Positions 55,628 to 64,000 of a stretch of 64,000 nt of DNA are shown piece by piece. The DNA lies in the NCBI GenBank assembly GCA_001566295.1, contig KQ964247.1, positions 1,674,001 to 1,738,000 on the forward strand, written 5' to 3'. The notes under the pieces were generated by a model. The model saw only the letters and a program-made list of their open reading frames with translations. It did no database searches and was not told the DNA's origin. The stretch comes from Microdochium bolleyi (taxonomy: Eukaryota; Ascomycota; Sordariomycetes; Xylariales; Microdochiaceae). Position 1 is the first letter of the stretch; the number at the start of each line of letters is the position of its first letter. A program made the position numbers and the translations under genes.

Positions 55628-56173
55628 TGTTTCGACTGACGCTTGCTGGTCCGGGTGTTTCTGGCGCTCAAAGCTGGTCAGTGGCCCATGCGCCAGTATC
55701 GAACGTGCTGATCTCACAGTGCTACCGTGGGCCAGCCCTGGAGACAGCGAAGTGAGACAATAGAGCGGTCGAGTGTGTGAACAGCGGGTAAAGAAGTCGA
55801 GAGATTCAAAGCTTCGGCGACGCGTGGGGAGCAAGACACGCGACGCTTGGTGGCGCTAGTAAACATTGGGCGGCTTCCAGGGGAAGCTGCGGGCGCTGGA
55901 CCTTGCCTGGCAGGGCCCTGTCAGGTTGCGCGTCATTGAGCCCCACCTTCTCGAAGGGGAAACCCGAATTTCAAGGGTCCTCCTATTCTTGTGTCCCCGG
56001 AAGGGGTCCAGCTTGCCATTGGTGATCGCAGAGCACCTTGTGTTGCGCATCAGCTTTCACATCGGACAGTTGTGGCTGGTGGGATTGTTCGACTTCGTGG
56101 TGTATGGTAGACTCGGGTTGAAACCATGGTTTTCCTCCCCGCACTGCGCTGCGCTATTGTTGCTTCTCCAACC
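55628..56173. other. Intergenic region between PLP2 and the LRR gene
   Basis: About 550 bp containing the LRR gene promoter and the 3' flank of PLP2, both minus-strand genes. Nothing else was recognised. Confidence 0.4.
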
Positions 56174-57023
56174 TTAGTCCCAGTCCAAATCGTCATCGTC
56201 CGCTACCATGTTGTGCCTGAGGTTGCCGCTCTTGATGCCTTTGTTGCCGGACATCAACGCTTCCTCCTTGGCGTCTTCAGCATCTCGTTTCCGCTTGAGC
56301 ACCCGCATGTCCTTCTCACCCACCGCACCAATTTCGACGAGGAGGTCGTCGATCTCGAGCATACCGACCTTAACGCCGCCCATCTGCACCAGCGTGACGA
56401 CCTGCTTGATTATGTCGCCATTCTTGTAGACGAGAATGGTTGGGCAGTTACGGTCAGGGTAGCCCTCGATCGCTTTGTCTGCCCTGATCTCGCAGAATTT
56501 GACATCTCCGTACTCTTTTGCTGCCTGCTTCCACAGCTCCGATAGCACTCTCGACTCGACATTGCTGCCCATCGGCGACGTCAGGTTCACAAGCACTGGC
56601 CCTTCATTGGAGGCTTCTGTAACCTCTCGTGAATAGTCCGGTTTCGAGAGAGGGTATACGGTGCCGTGCTTGGCCTTTTTCGTCAATGCATCGAGCTCGC
56701 GCATGCGCTTTTGTCGGTATTGCTCCAAAAATGCGTCGTCCTCGTCATCCTCAAGCTCGTCGAGCTCGTCTAGATCCTTGCCCTCTAGCCTATTCTCGTG
56801 CGCTATCCTCCGGCCTTCTAGAATAGCCTCTTCGATCATCGGCGTCGGTGATGGCGGCTTCTCAGGGATTACGCCATGTTTGCGCAGGATATCGTTCCTA
56901 TGCGGTCGCTTGAGATCAGTTGAAAGCCTCTTTTAAGCTGATTCCAACACATACTCACCACTCTGTGTCCGCGTTCGGGTCGTCTATCGGCACTGCTATC
57001 CGCTGTTCCGTGGGCGCTGCCAT
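56174..57023 (-). CDS. PLP2: Phosducin-like protein (PLP2 / PDCL3-type thioredoxin-fold cochaperone)
   Basis: Exon 1 (56959-57023) and exon 2 (56174-56897) flank a 61-nt intron (GTGAGT donor, ATAG acceptor), giving 262 aa. The N-terminus MAAPTEQRIAVPIDDPNADT continues with EWNDILRKHGVIPEKPPSPTP, the strongly conserved phosducin-like start. An acidic helix (DELDELEDDEDDAFLEQYRQKRMREL) leads into the thioredoxin-like domain, where EGPVLVNLTSP, VKFCEIRADKAIEGYPDRNCPTILVY and IDDLLVEIGAV are visible. The CxxC redox motif is absent, as usual for this family. The protein ends in an acidic tail DDDDLDWD, typical of PLP2. It assists the cytosolic chaperonin CCT/TRiC in folding actin, tubulin and some cell-cycle proteins, and is essential in yeast. 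It is divergent from the ribosomal gene RPS27, 1.1 kb away. Confidence 0.93.
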
Positions 57024-58166
57024 GTCGGCGGTAGGTCGGACGAGGAGGCTGTCGCTAAAGACTCGAAAGTGTTGTTCGTTGCTGCTGTGTGTTCTGGTGC
57101 AATAGGGTATTGCGAGATAGAGCTTCGCCAGTCGGGCAAACTCGTGTTGCTGGACAGTATCGCCGGCAGAGGGTGTCAGGCAATGGGCACGTAGGCAGCA
57201 GTGTCCTGAACTTCAGTCCGATCAAATGTTTACATCAGCGTGCACTCGGATACATGCCCCTCCATTTGCGACCACGGAGGGCCCCCCGCTAGGTCAAGGC
57301 CCACATGGATTTGATAAGCAGGCATGCTTGGCAGGGAACAGCCAGAGAGAGCACATTGAAGATTACCTACTTTAGGTACTGTCTCAATCTCGTCCAGGCT
57401 TTTCGAGTTATGTTTTCATGCGGATGAGTCCTGGCCTAGCTGCATGTCTAATGGCCAAAGGGGACCTGCTGGACTCGAAAATTTGATGCGTGCACTGTCG
57501 CCACGCGACCATGAATCAGGGGAGATTCGCCTTGTCGTGAACGCCGAGCAAATGTCTATATTGGTCAGAAAAGAGGATGAATGCCGTGGAAGGGAGCGGA
57601 TGTTCCGGAGGCAACCGACTGGATGGATTGCCTCCCTCTAGCACTCAGGAATCATCCAAGTTTTCTCTGCGCTTCCTGAAGGTCATCTTTGTAGTCCAGT
57701 CTCGACTCTCGACTTCGCCTTCAGTTGCCACCGCCGGACTGGTTTGTCCGTCGTGAAGGCTTCATACACTTGAACGAAAGAGTGCCCAGGTGACCATGGC
57801 TGCTGCATTCATTGGCGGGGGTGAAGGCAAGGTGGAGACTCGGCGTGAGCTCTTGCCTGTCCAGGCCTGGCTTGCCTGCCTGGGAGGAGCAGCCGAAGCC
57901 CTAGCCCTGCTGGCTGGGAGGCAAAAAGCTGAGAAATCGTGAGTGCACAACCTGGTCTGTGCGCCGGGACCTTGGAGGCACCTTGGGTGGAGGCTAGCTG
58001 CACCAAAAACAATGCACCCTCGCTTTTTTTTCCATTACCCGCACTCGCTTCCCTCTCCCCCCATTCCGGCCATCGATAATCTGCCAGTTCAACGCCATCC
58101 AGATTTCGACAACAAGCATCTACATCGCCAGTCAATCACCCAGATTAATCTCGGAAATCAGACAAG
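57024..58166. promoter_or_regulatory. Divergent promoter region between PLP2 and RPS27
   Basis: About 1.1 kb between two divergent housekeeping genes. A T-rich pyrimidine tract (58023-58032) lies about 140 nt before the RPS27 start, as in many fungal ribosomal-protein promoters. Near 57365-57378 is a TACCTA/TAGGTA-type short palindrome. No coding sequence. Confidence 0.35.
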
Positions 58167-58870
58167 ATGGTAAGTCGCGGCGTCTACCGTCGTCATGTCG
58201 CTGCGCCGCCAAAGCCCAACCGCCAGTCGCCAAACGCAGCCGCCCTCGTCCAATCGAACAACGCCACTCTCGTGCCTCGACCTCAGCGATCAGCACCTTC
58301 CATGTTTCGACAACAACCACACGCAACATCAGTAGACACTTCGACGACAGCTCCGGGCCCGGGCAGGGGCTTTGTTTTGGTCTTTTCGATGTGACCTGTA
58401 GGGGTCCTCGGTATCCGAACGATATATGGGCATCGGAACACTCGATCCTTTCGACGACACTTTACGACAAGCGACACATTGCGACTGGCTTGTTGGCATA
58501 CCGTGGCAGCGGCGACACGACAGCACTATTCACGAACAACTTTGGAACGAATCGCTGACTGTACATTCATAGGTTTTGGCCGTTGATCTCCTCAACCCTA
58601 GCCCGGCTGCTGAGGCCAAGAAGCACAAGCTCAAGGTGTGTAATTACATATAAGTAGCCATGACAACTTCAACTAACACATGTGCAGACCCTGGTCCCTG
58701 GTCCCCGGTCCTTCTTCATGGATGTCAAGTGCCCCGGCTGCTTCACCATCACGACCGTCTTCTCGCACGCCCAGACTGTCGTCATCTGCCAGGGATGCAC
58801 CACCGTCCTGTGCCAGCCTACCGGTGGTAAGGCCAGATTAACCGAGGGCTGCTCTTTCCGGAGAAAGTAG
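58167..58870 (+). CDS. RPS27: 40S ribosomal protein S27 (eS27)
   Basis: The first exon holds only the ATG (58167-58169). A long intron of 403 nt (58170-58572) follows, then exon 2 (58573-58635), a 52-nt intron (58636-58687) and exon 3 (58688-58870). The product is 82 aa, the standard length for eS27, and reads MVLAVDLLNPSPAAEAKKHK in its first 20 residues. Its C4 zinc finger uses Cys37, Cys40, Cys56 and Cys59 (CPGC and CQGC). The end GCSFRRK is universally conserved. It is part of the small ribosomal subunit. The long first intron right after the start codon is typical of ribosomal-protein genes in filamentous fungi and may carry enhancing or autoregulatory signals. Confidence 0.96.
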
Positions 58871-60003
58871 ATGTATCGCTCTTCTACTTTTTCTCAGTCT
58901 TTTTGGTCATCGGTCACGAAATTACGGCACAACAACGGACATCTGCAAAGCAATCTCGGTGGCATGGGCGCATAGAAGGAAAATGGATCTGATTGTCTAA
59001 CGGACATATTCGACATTTCACGACTGCCTACGTCTTTCCCAGGCATCTGCAGATAGACGACGGATACCAGAAAGATCCTCAAATACAAAAAAGGGGCGTT
59101 CGGGGTCCTGATATCTTGCATCATCGTTTCCACGAATCAAAACTTGTTTCTCGTTATCCTTTCCAGCCACAATGGTCTTTGGACAACAACGACAGGAGCG
59201 CATCGTTTCTGTTTCCGCATGGGTGGACAGCTGAAATGGCTCTACACATAGCACCCGCAGGCTTCGCCGTGGGTGTGAGGACGTGGGACGCTGATTGAGG
59301 ATCGCTACATACCCCGCTGCAGTGGTTGGTGGTTTTCACTGTGCTACGCGAATTCTAAAACAGTTCCACGAAATACCGCTGCTGCCAAATGTGATGTTGG
59401 TGACTCTCTGGCACTGGTTTGTTGGCTTTTGTGTGCTCGATCACGACTCTAGTGCTGTAATACGGATCTGATGACATTGCGCGTCTTAAATTGAGCACAG
59501 GTGTGTTATGTAATTGGTTCTCTAGACACCCCAGTGCACGTATGGGACCAAAAGCGCCGTGCCGCGTGCACCAAGATTATCTTCATCGGCGCTGTCTTCA
59601 TCATCACTCCATTTTCCGACCTGCCGCTTCTTGCATGCAGTTGCTCGACTTCTGCGGGAGCGTCTTGCCTGAGGTCTTCCTACAAACTGCTGGCAGCCTT
59701 GACTTTGCTTGTGGCCCGCGCTTGAGCCTGGCGAAGCTGACTTCGGACAAAATGCTTTCACTGAGCCAAGCCACTTATCTCTTGAAGAAACCGCAGCTCG
59801 ATGCAAGCCAGGGCAGTCGGCCTCGTCAGTCATGCCCGTGCTGAGAAGCTCATCGTGAAAGGCGACATGTTGCAGAAACCACGGGATCCAGCACAAATAC
59901 CTGGGCAGATGGCTTGTACTTCATCTCGGATTCAACTGGCAGCAGTCCTCCCCACGTGTCGAGGATGCACACGTCGGAGACATGAATACTCTCGGTCTGC
60001 ACA
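58871..60003. other. Gene-poor region left of the caspase-like relic
   Basis: No intact gene is supportable over this 1.1 kb. The last 150 bases (from about 59850) may already belong to the decayed gene that follows, because fragments such as KPRDPAQIP and DGLYFISDSTGS appear in shifting frames. Confidence 0.35.
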
Positions 60004-60552
60004 GTGCTGAAACATCTCGTTGAGACCAAATCATTCAAGACCTACACAGCCCTGAGGTGACAGGGCCTCTCTGTACCAAAGGGAAAGTCTCGATGAAGAC
60101 AAACGCGGATCAGAACCTGAAGCTACAGGGCCATTTCAGAATCAGACAGGACGGGACAGACAACAAACTCGGCATAGAAGTGCGAAATGATACCAAGTCG
60201 GCGGTATACGCCTACTTACCCAGCCTCAACTATCTCTGGGACACTGTCAATGTAGACTACAGCTCGTGTGAGTGTGGCCCTGAGTTTCGACGGGGGACAG
60301 CATGACGTTGCAGATAAGGTGTATCGCATCCAAGTCGAGGTCCCCATGACCTGGCGGCACAGGGCATTCGTCAGTGCACAGACACCGTCAAGTTGTTCAT
60401 CACGTCGAAGCCCACGTCATCCAGCAGGTTTCTGCATCCAACCCTTGGAAAGGGAACCAGTACAGCCTCGCAGGACCTCGAACGAAGGGCTCAAACTAAG
60501 ACTGCGGAAGGGTACACGATCTACGATTTCGTGGTTGACACACATACGGTGT
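60004..60552 (+). pseudogene. Frameshifted relic resembling the C-terminal region of fungal caspase-domain proteins
   Basis: Consecutive protein-like segments lie on one strand but in alternating frames: VLKHLVETKSFKTYTALR (60004-60057), then GKVSMKTNADQNLKLQGHF ... VRNDTKSAVYAYLPSL (60057-60267), then VYRIQVEVPM (60320-60350) in a second frame, then GIRQCTDTVKLFITSKPTSS ... YTIYDFVVDTHTV and a stop (60363-60552) back in the first. The order and flavour (VL-HLV; a beta-rich region with VRNDT; TVK-FITSKPTS) resemble, as far as I recall, the domain that follows the p20 peptidase C14 domain in many Pezizomycotina caspase-like proteins. A GTGAGT site at 60268 could act as a 46-nt intron and explain one shift, but at least two others remain. 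No catalytic His/Cys region is seen upstream. Decayed copy favoured; identity moderate. Confidence 0.5.
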
Positions 60553-61553
60553 AAGCTTGTTGTGTACTTGGTGTTTTTCCCTTTGGAGGAAGCTTGTTCA
60601 GCATATGTAGATACAGATTGAGATATCCAATGTAGTGATACATCTTGGATCATCATCCCTTTCAACTTGCGAGATGGCCATGGTCTAAGGCAGCCTAGAC
60701 GTGACCTTGCTTGCAAATAAACCGTTTGTAATCAACAAAGCAGTGGTAGCAATATGGAGGAGAATCGGCAACTTAAATCTTTACCTTCCCTGCTTTATGG
60801 TCCACCTCTTTTCTCCTTGTCTCTCGACGGCTTCACTTCACGATTCCACTTCAAATGTCCCTCCACGACATCACTTTAGAGCTATTTTCAAAGCATTACT
60901 ACAGACTTTCAAAACGTCTCCTCAAGACGCTAATTTAGAGATTCTTTCATGGGTTCTGCTAAACTATGTAGAGCTTCTTGCGCCAAGTTTTACGTGCTGA
61001 TCTTGTGAATGTGTTGAAGGTAGAGGCAAACGTAATTGTTGTGTGTATTAAGTAACTATACTGTAGCTCACAACTGTTGGATGTATGATGCGGACAGGGG
61101 CAGGGTTTCCCGGTGGGGTTGATAACGACGCAGAGCCGCTTCGGTGAGGCGGTGAGCTGTTACGACCTCTGTGTTGAAGACTTGGTCAGGCAGGTTGCAC
61201 TCAGCCGCCCGACTTCCAAGACTAGATCGTTCGACGGTCTCGTGCCTCAGCAGCAGGACTGTAATGGCTTGGTGTGTGGCTATGGCTGATTGGCAATCAA
61301 TCACCTTCCACAACGTGTTGGTGGCTGGCACATGAAACAATCACCAGCGAGGCCTGACATTGCCTTGCGATATGCCTTGGCCTACAGCCTTGCACAGACA
61401 TGCTGGTAGAATTTCGTTGTCCAAGGCTCCGTTCGGAAAGATAAAATATCCTGGTACCCGAGTCAAAATTGGGCATTGCATGTGAGCTTCGGGAGTTCCT
61501 AGAACAAGCCGCTCAAACGCTAGTGAAGTTGTTATCTTCTCCGATCGCTGTAG
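60553..61553. other. AT-rich intergenic region upstream of the HET gene
   Basis: One kilobase with no intact gene. The segment 60700-61070 is more AT-rich than most of the window, which would suit an old, mutated repeat or relic, but I recognise no transposon protein or terminal repeat. Confidence 0.35.
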
Positions 61554-62996
61554 ATGCCGCTATCGCAAACAGCACACACGCCTTCAGTCGAGTCTGGGGC
61601 TGTGAAGACGTCGAGATGTCTAACCAGCCACCCGCAGTTACCCGCAGCCAGCCTAACAGCCCCGGCAGAAGACACAGCATTCAAGTACAAAAAGCTGAAC
61701 AAAGACAGCCACCAGATCCGATTATTGCGCCTGAGCCGTGCCTCTGAGGGGGCAGTAGAGGGTGAGACCATCGTCCGGGATCTCGGCCTGCAAGACTCGA
61801 CCCCGTACGATGCAGTATCGTACGCCTGGGGTGACCCCAACCTATGCGAGACCGTCATCGTCGACGAGCAGGTGATGCCCGTCACCCGCAACGCGTTTGA
61901 GATGCTCTGCAGCCTGGGCAGGGCAAAGCACCAGTCGTACCTCTGGATAGACGCCATCTGCATCAATCAGCGCGACGTCGCGGAGCGCAACCACCAAGTC
62001 CAGCAGATGCGCGAAATCTACAGCGCTGCCCGCAAGGTCGTGATACACCTCGGCGGCCCCACGGCCGACACCGACCTGCTCATGGGGACCATAGTGGAGC
62101 TTACGGAGAATCAGAGTTCGACCGGACCCGGGCCCCGCGATCCGGAGGGCGAGTGGGCGGCCGTGCAAGCCCGGCTACGCCGCGACATGGGCGCTGACGC
62201 CGAGCAGCGACAGCGCAACGCGATGCGCGACCTGCTGGGCCGTCCGTATTTCGAGCGTGTGTGGATAATCCAAGAGATTATGCTGCCCCAGCAAGGGGTC
62301 GTGCAGTGCGGAGACTGGGTCGTCACGTGCGAGAGCTTTGTCGCCGTTGCGCAGCATCTCCGGGTCTGCCCGGGCGCATACCGGACGCAACTGCTGCTGG
62401 CCATGCCCACGCTCTTGCGTAAGGTGACTCTACATGACGACGACCAGGACCTCTATTCCCTCCTCTTGAGATACCGCGAGGCCAAGGCGTCCGACGAGCG
62501 TGATAGGATCTACGCGCTATCGAGTCTCGCCCATCCGATAGAGCGTGAGCCGCTTGAAGTCGACTACGCGCAGACCGAAGCAGAGCTCGTCCGCCGCACG
62601 ATCGCGCATATTTGCAAGTGCGATCTCGAGTGTCTCCCCGTAGAGGACCCTGCTCCCACGATTGCTTCGTTCCTGGCCGACCTCGACACGCTGCATCAGC
62701 GCGTGCTGGGCCAGATTTTGCGGTCCACGCACGCCCTAACGCCCTTCTTCGTTTCAATACTGATTGAAGACCCGTACCGGGTCTTCAATATCACGACCAT
62801 GATGCTCCAAGACGCGCACGCAAATCCGGTTCACGCTGAGGCGCTGATGACACAGCTGATCCAGTATCGACCTGGCAATGAGCAGCCAAGAGCCCGGAGA
62901 AGAGGACCATGGGTCATGGAATCTCAGTTCTTTCGGTCAAATTCCTCCAAGTCTCGATGGAGGGGTCACGTCCATACCTTTACTGCCAAGCTTTAA
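61554..62996 (+). CDS. HET-domain protein (heterokaryon incompatibility family)
   Basis: A single exon encodes 480 aa. The HET domain is clear: YDAVSYAWGDP (85-95), SYLWIDAICINQRDVAERNHQVQQM (128-152, quoted in part), KVVIHLGGPTADTDLL, then RPYFERVWIIQEIMLPQ. HET domains trigger regulated cell death when genetically unlike fungal cells fuse, and the domain is related to TIR folds. The part after the domain contains the usual repeat-like phrase YREAKASDERDRIYALSSLA and DYAQTEAEL. It then ends in a basic Ser/Arg-rich tail without ankyrin, WD or NACHT modules. Many family members are 600-900 aa, so this copy is short. Either it is a naturally compact form or a premature stop has removed the end. 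The ATG at 61554 leaves a 42-residue Pro/Ser-rich leader. The gene lies next to a decayed caspase-like copy. Confidence 0.9.
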   Translation: MPLSQTAHTPSVESGAVKTSRCLTSHPQLPAASLTAPAEDTAFKYKKLNKDSHQIRLLRLSRASEGAVEGETIVRDLGLQDSTPYDAVSYAWGDPNLCETVIVDEQVMPVTRNAFEMLCSLGRAKHQSYLWIDAICINQRDVAERNHQVQQMREIYSAARKVVIHLGGPTADTDLLMGTIVELTENQSSTGPGPRDPEGEWAAVQARLRRDMGADAEQRQRNAMRDLLGRPYFERVWIIQEIMLPQQGVVQCGDWVVTCESFVAVAQHLRVCPGAYRTQLLLAMPTLLRKVTLHDDDQDLYSLLLRYREAKASDERDRIYALSSLAHPIEREPLEVDYAQTEAELVRRTIAHICKCDLECLPVEDPAPTIASFLADLDTLHQRVLGQILRSTHALTPFFVSILIEDPYRVFNITTMMLQDAHANPVHAEALMTQLIQYRPGNEQPRARRRGPWVMESQFFRSNSSKSRWRGHVHTFTAKL

Positions 62997-63851
62997 CGAC
63001 ACCATAGTCTTACATGAGCGTCTCTGTCCTTGTGCTGTAAAAAGTCAAGGCCTTTGAAGTTTGCACGCACAGCCATGGGACTTGATGATAATAGTTATGT
63101 CAAGTACGCAGTAATTCGATGAGCTCCTTGGCTCGCCCTCCATGTGGATTTTGACAAGTGGAGTTAAGAGGCCGGTCGCCTGGTCTGCAAGGGGTCCTTC
63201 TGACTTTTCCCCACGAGTGTGCTCCGAAATGTCATTGTCTGGGACTGAGCACTCAACGCGAAAGGACCGCGTCGCAGCCGCGTCTGGGCTTGCTGCTTCC
63301 CCACCTGCCCCGGGCAACGCCAATCAGCCCGTCTCAGGTTCTGCTTGCTGCCCCTTCCCTGCAGCGGCGAGCCAGCGCCTTTTTTGTGCCAGCCAGCCCA
63401 ACCCGTCGCCCGTCGGGTTGTCTTGCTTGTACAACCACCGTCATTGCTCCCCAGCTCCCAGCCTTGCTACATCAATCTCATCCCTTTGTCGTCATTTGCA
63501 CATCTCCCCTCCATCTGCATCGCGCCCTCTCCCAATCGTTCATAATCTGACAGGCTTCGTCATTCTCTGCTTTTCATCGTCCGTGCGCTGCTCCGAACAA
63601 GGGTCCTGCCGTCCCATTCCCATCACCATCACCGTCCCCCACACTCTAATCGGCCCTCCACCATCAAAAGAACAGGCCCAGAACTCACGCCTTGAGCAAA
63701 GCACCACAACTTGCGCATCACTGAACGTACGCCGACCGGGTTCACACCTTTGCCGACATCACCAGGAGCTGGTCCCGCGCACGGCTTGCCTCGAACCATT
63801 TGAGCAACTCCTCATCTCTTTGCATTGTGTTGCCGAAACATCCCGCGTACC
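62997..63851. promoter_or_regulatory. Promoter and leader of the right-edge gene
   Basis: About 850 bp without coding sequence. From about 63330 onward the plus strand becomes strongly pyrimidine-rich (CCATCACCATCACCGTCC-like), as expected for a long 5' untranslated leader of the gene starting at 63852. Confidence 0.45.
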
Positions 63852-64000
63852 ATGTCAGCCCCTCGAACGAAGCGGCAGTTTGCCGGTGCTGCCAGCGATC
63901 CCGCGCAGCGCCAGATCACGTCTTTCTTCAACTCCGCTACCGGCACACCGGCAGATTCACTATCACACATTAGCGGACACGCCGCCACGACGCACACATC
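63852..64000 (+). CDS. N-terminus of a protein with a PCNA-interacting (PIP) box, 3' truncated by the window
   Basis: The frame is open from the ATG at 63852 to the window edge (49 codons). It begins MSAPRTKRQFAGAASDPAQR and continues into QITSFF. Residues 19-26 (Q-R-Q-I-T-S-F-F) match the PIP-box consensus QxxhxxFF, preceded by a basic patch RTKR. The rest of the visible part is Ser/Thr/Ala/His-rich and looks disordered. Candidates from memory are Spd1/Dif1-like ribonucleotide reductase inhibitors, which in ascomycetes often start with a short basic leader and a PIP-like motif. DNA repair enzymes with N-terminal PIP boxes (ligase I, MSH6, UNG types) are alternatives. The full gene lies to the right and must be read before naming. 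Confidence 0.6.
   Translation, partial: MSAPRTKRQFAGAASDPAQRQITSFFNSATGTPADSLSHISGHAATTHT

Noticed and set aside
1..64000. Search for CRISPR arrays, insertion sequences, dispersed 5S rRNA genes, telomeric repeats or transposon proteins
   Set aside because: None was seen. Repeats present are short codon-type repeats and homopolymer runs.

Overview
The window is nuclear DNA of a filamentous ascomycete (Pezizomycotina, most likely a Sordariomycete). Nothing in it is bacterial or viral. The evidence: split genes with short spliceosomal introns (mostly 52-110 nt, GTAAGT-like donors, CTRAC branch points, YAG acceptors); a truncated fungal-specific transcription factor; a HET (heterokaryon incompatibility) gene; the fungal-type complex I 9.5 kDa subunit, which S. 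cerevisiae lacks; a secreted berberine-bridge-like oxidase; and a vacuolar subtilisin of the Alp2/Prb1 type. Exon joins were read by hand from splice signals and frame continuity. I could run no alignment.

Layout. 0-8.3 kb: the 3' part of a Zn-cluster regulator (+), an unrecognised protein (+), a secreted calcineurin-like phosphoesterase (-) and a two-exon ferric reductase (-). 8.3-20.3 kb: a fungal annexin (-), GPI2 (+, GPI-anchor synthesis), phosphopantothenate-cysteine ligase (-, CoA synthesis) and glutamate decarboxylase (-, five exons). 20.3-27.5 kb: PRP38 (+), mitochondrial GatA/HER2 (-), a vacuolar or secreted nucleotidase-like phosphoesterase (+) and ISY1 (-). 27.5-30.6 kb: gene-poor, with one intron-containing tRNA gene. 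30.6-38.6 kb: one 2608-aa BEACH/WD40 protein (+). 38.6-49.4 kb: complex I 9.5 kDa subunit (-), WBP1 oligosaccharyltransferase subunit (+), subtilisin (+) and a 1045-aa disordered protein of unknown function (+). 49.4-58.9 kb: FAD-linked oxidase (+), leucine-rich-repeat protein (-), phosducin-like PLP2 (-) and ribosomal protein S27 (+). 58.9-64 kb: a frameshifted gene relic that looks like the C-terminal part of fungal caspase-domain proteins, then a HET-domain gene, then the start of a gene whose product carries a near-perfect PCNA-binding motif and runs off the end.

Most of the window is conserved housekeeping sequence arranged as independent transcription units: two spliceosome factors, two mitochondrial functions, two ER glycosylation/GPI functions, CoA and GABA metabolism, vesicle trafficking. 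There is no operon-like logic and I found no convincing new multi-gene system. The items most worth a second look are the tRNA at 29.5 kb, which has a proline-type body with alanine identity elements; the HET gene beside a caspase-like relic at 60-63 kb; the PIP-box protein at the right edge; and two long unrecognised proteins.
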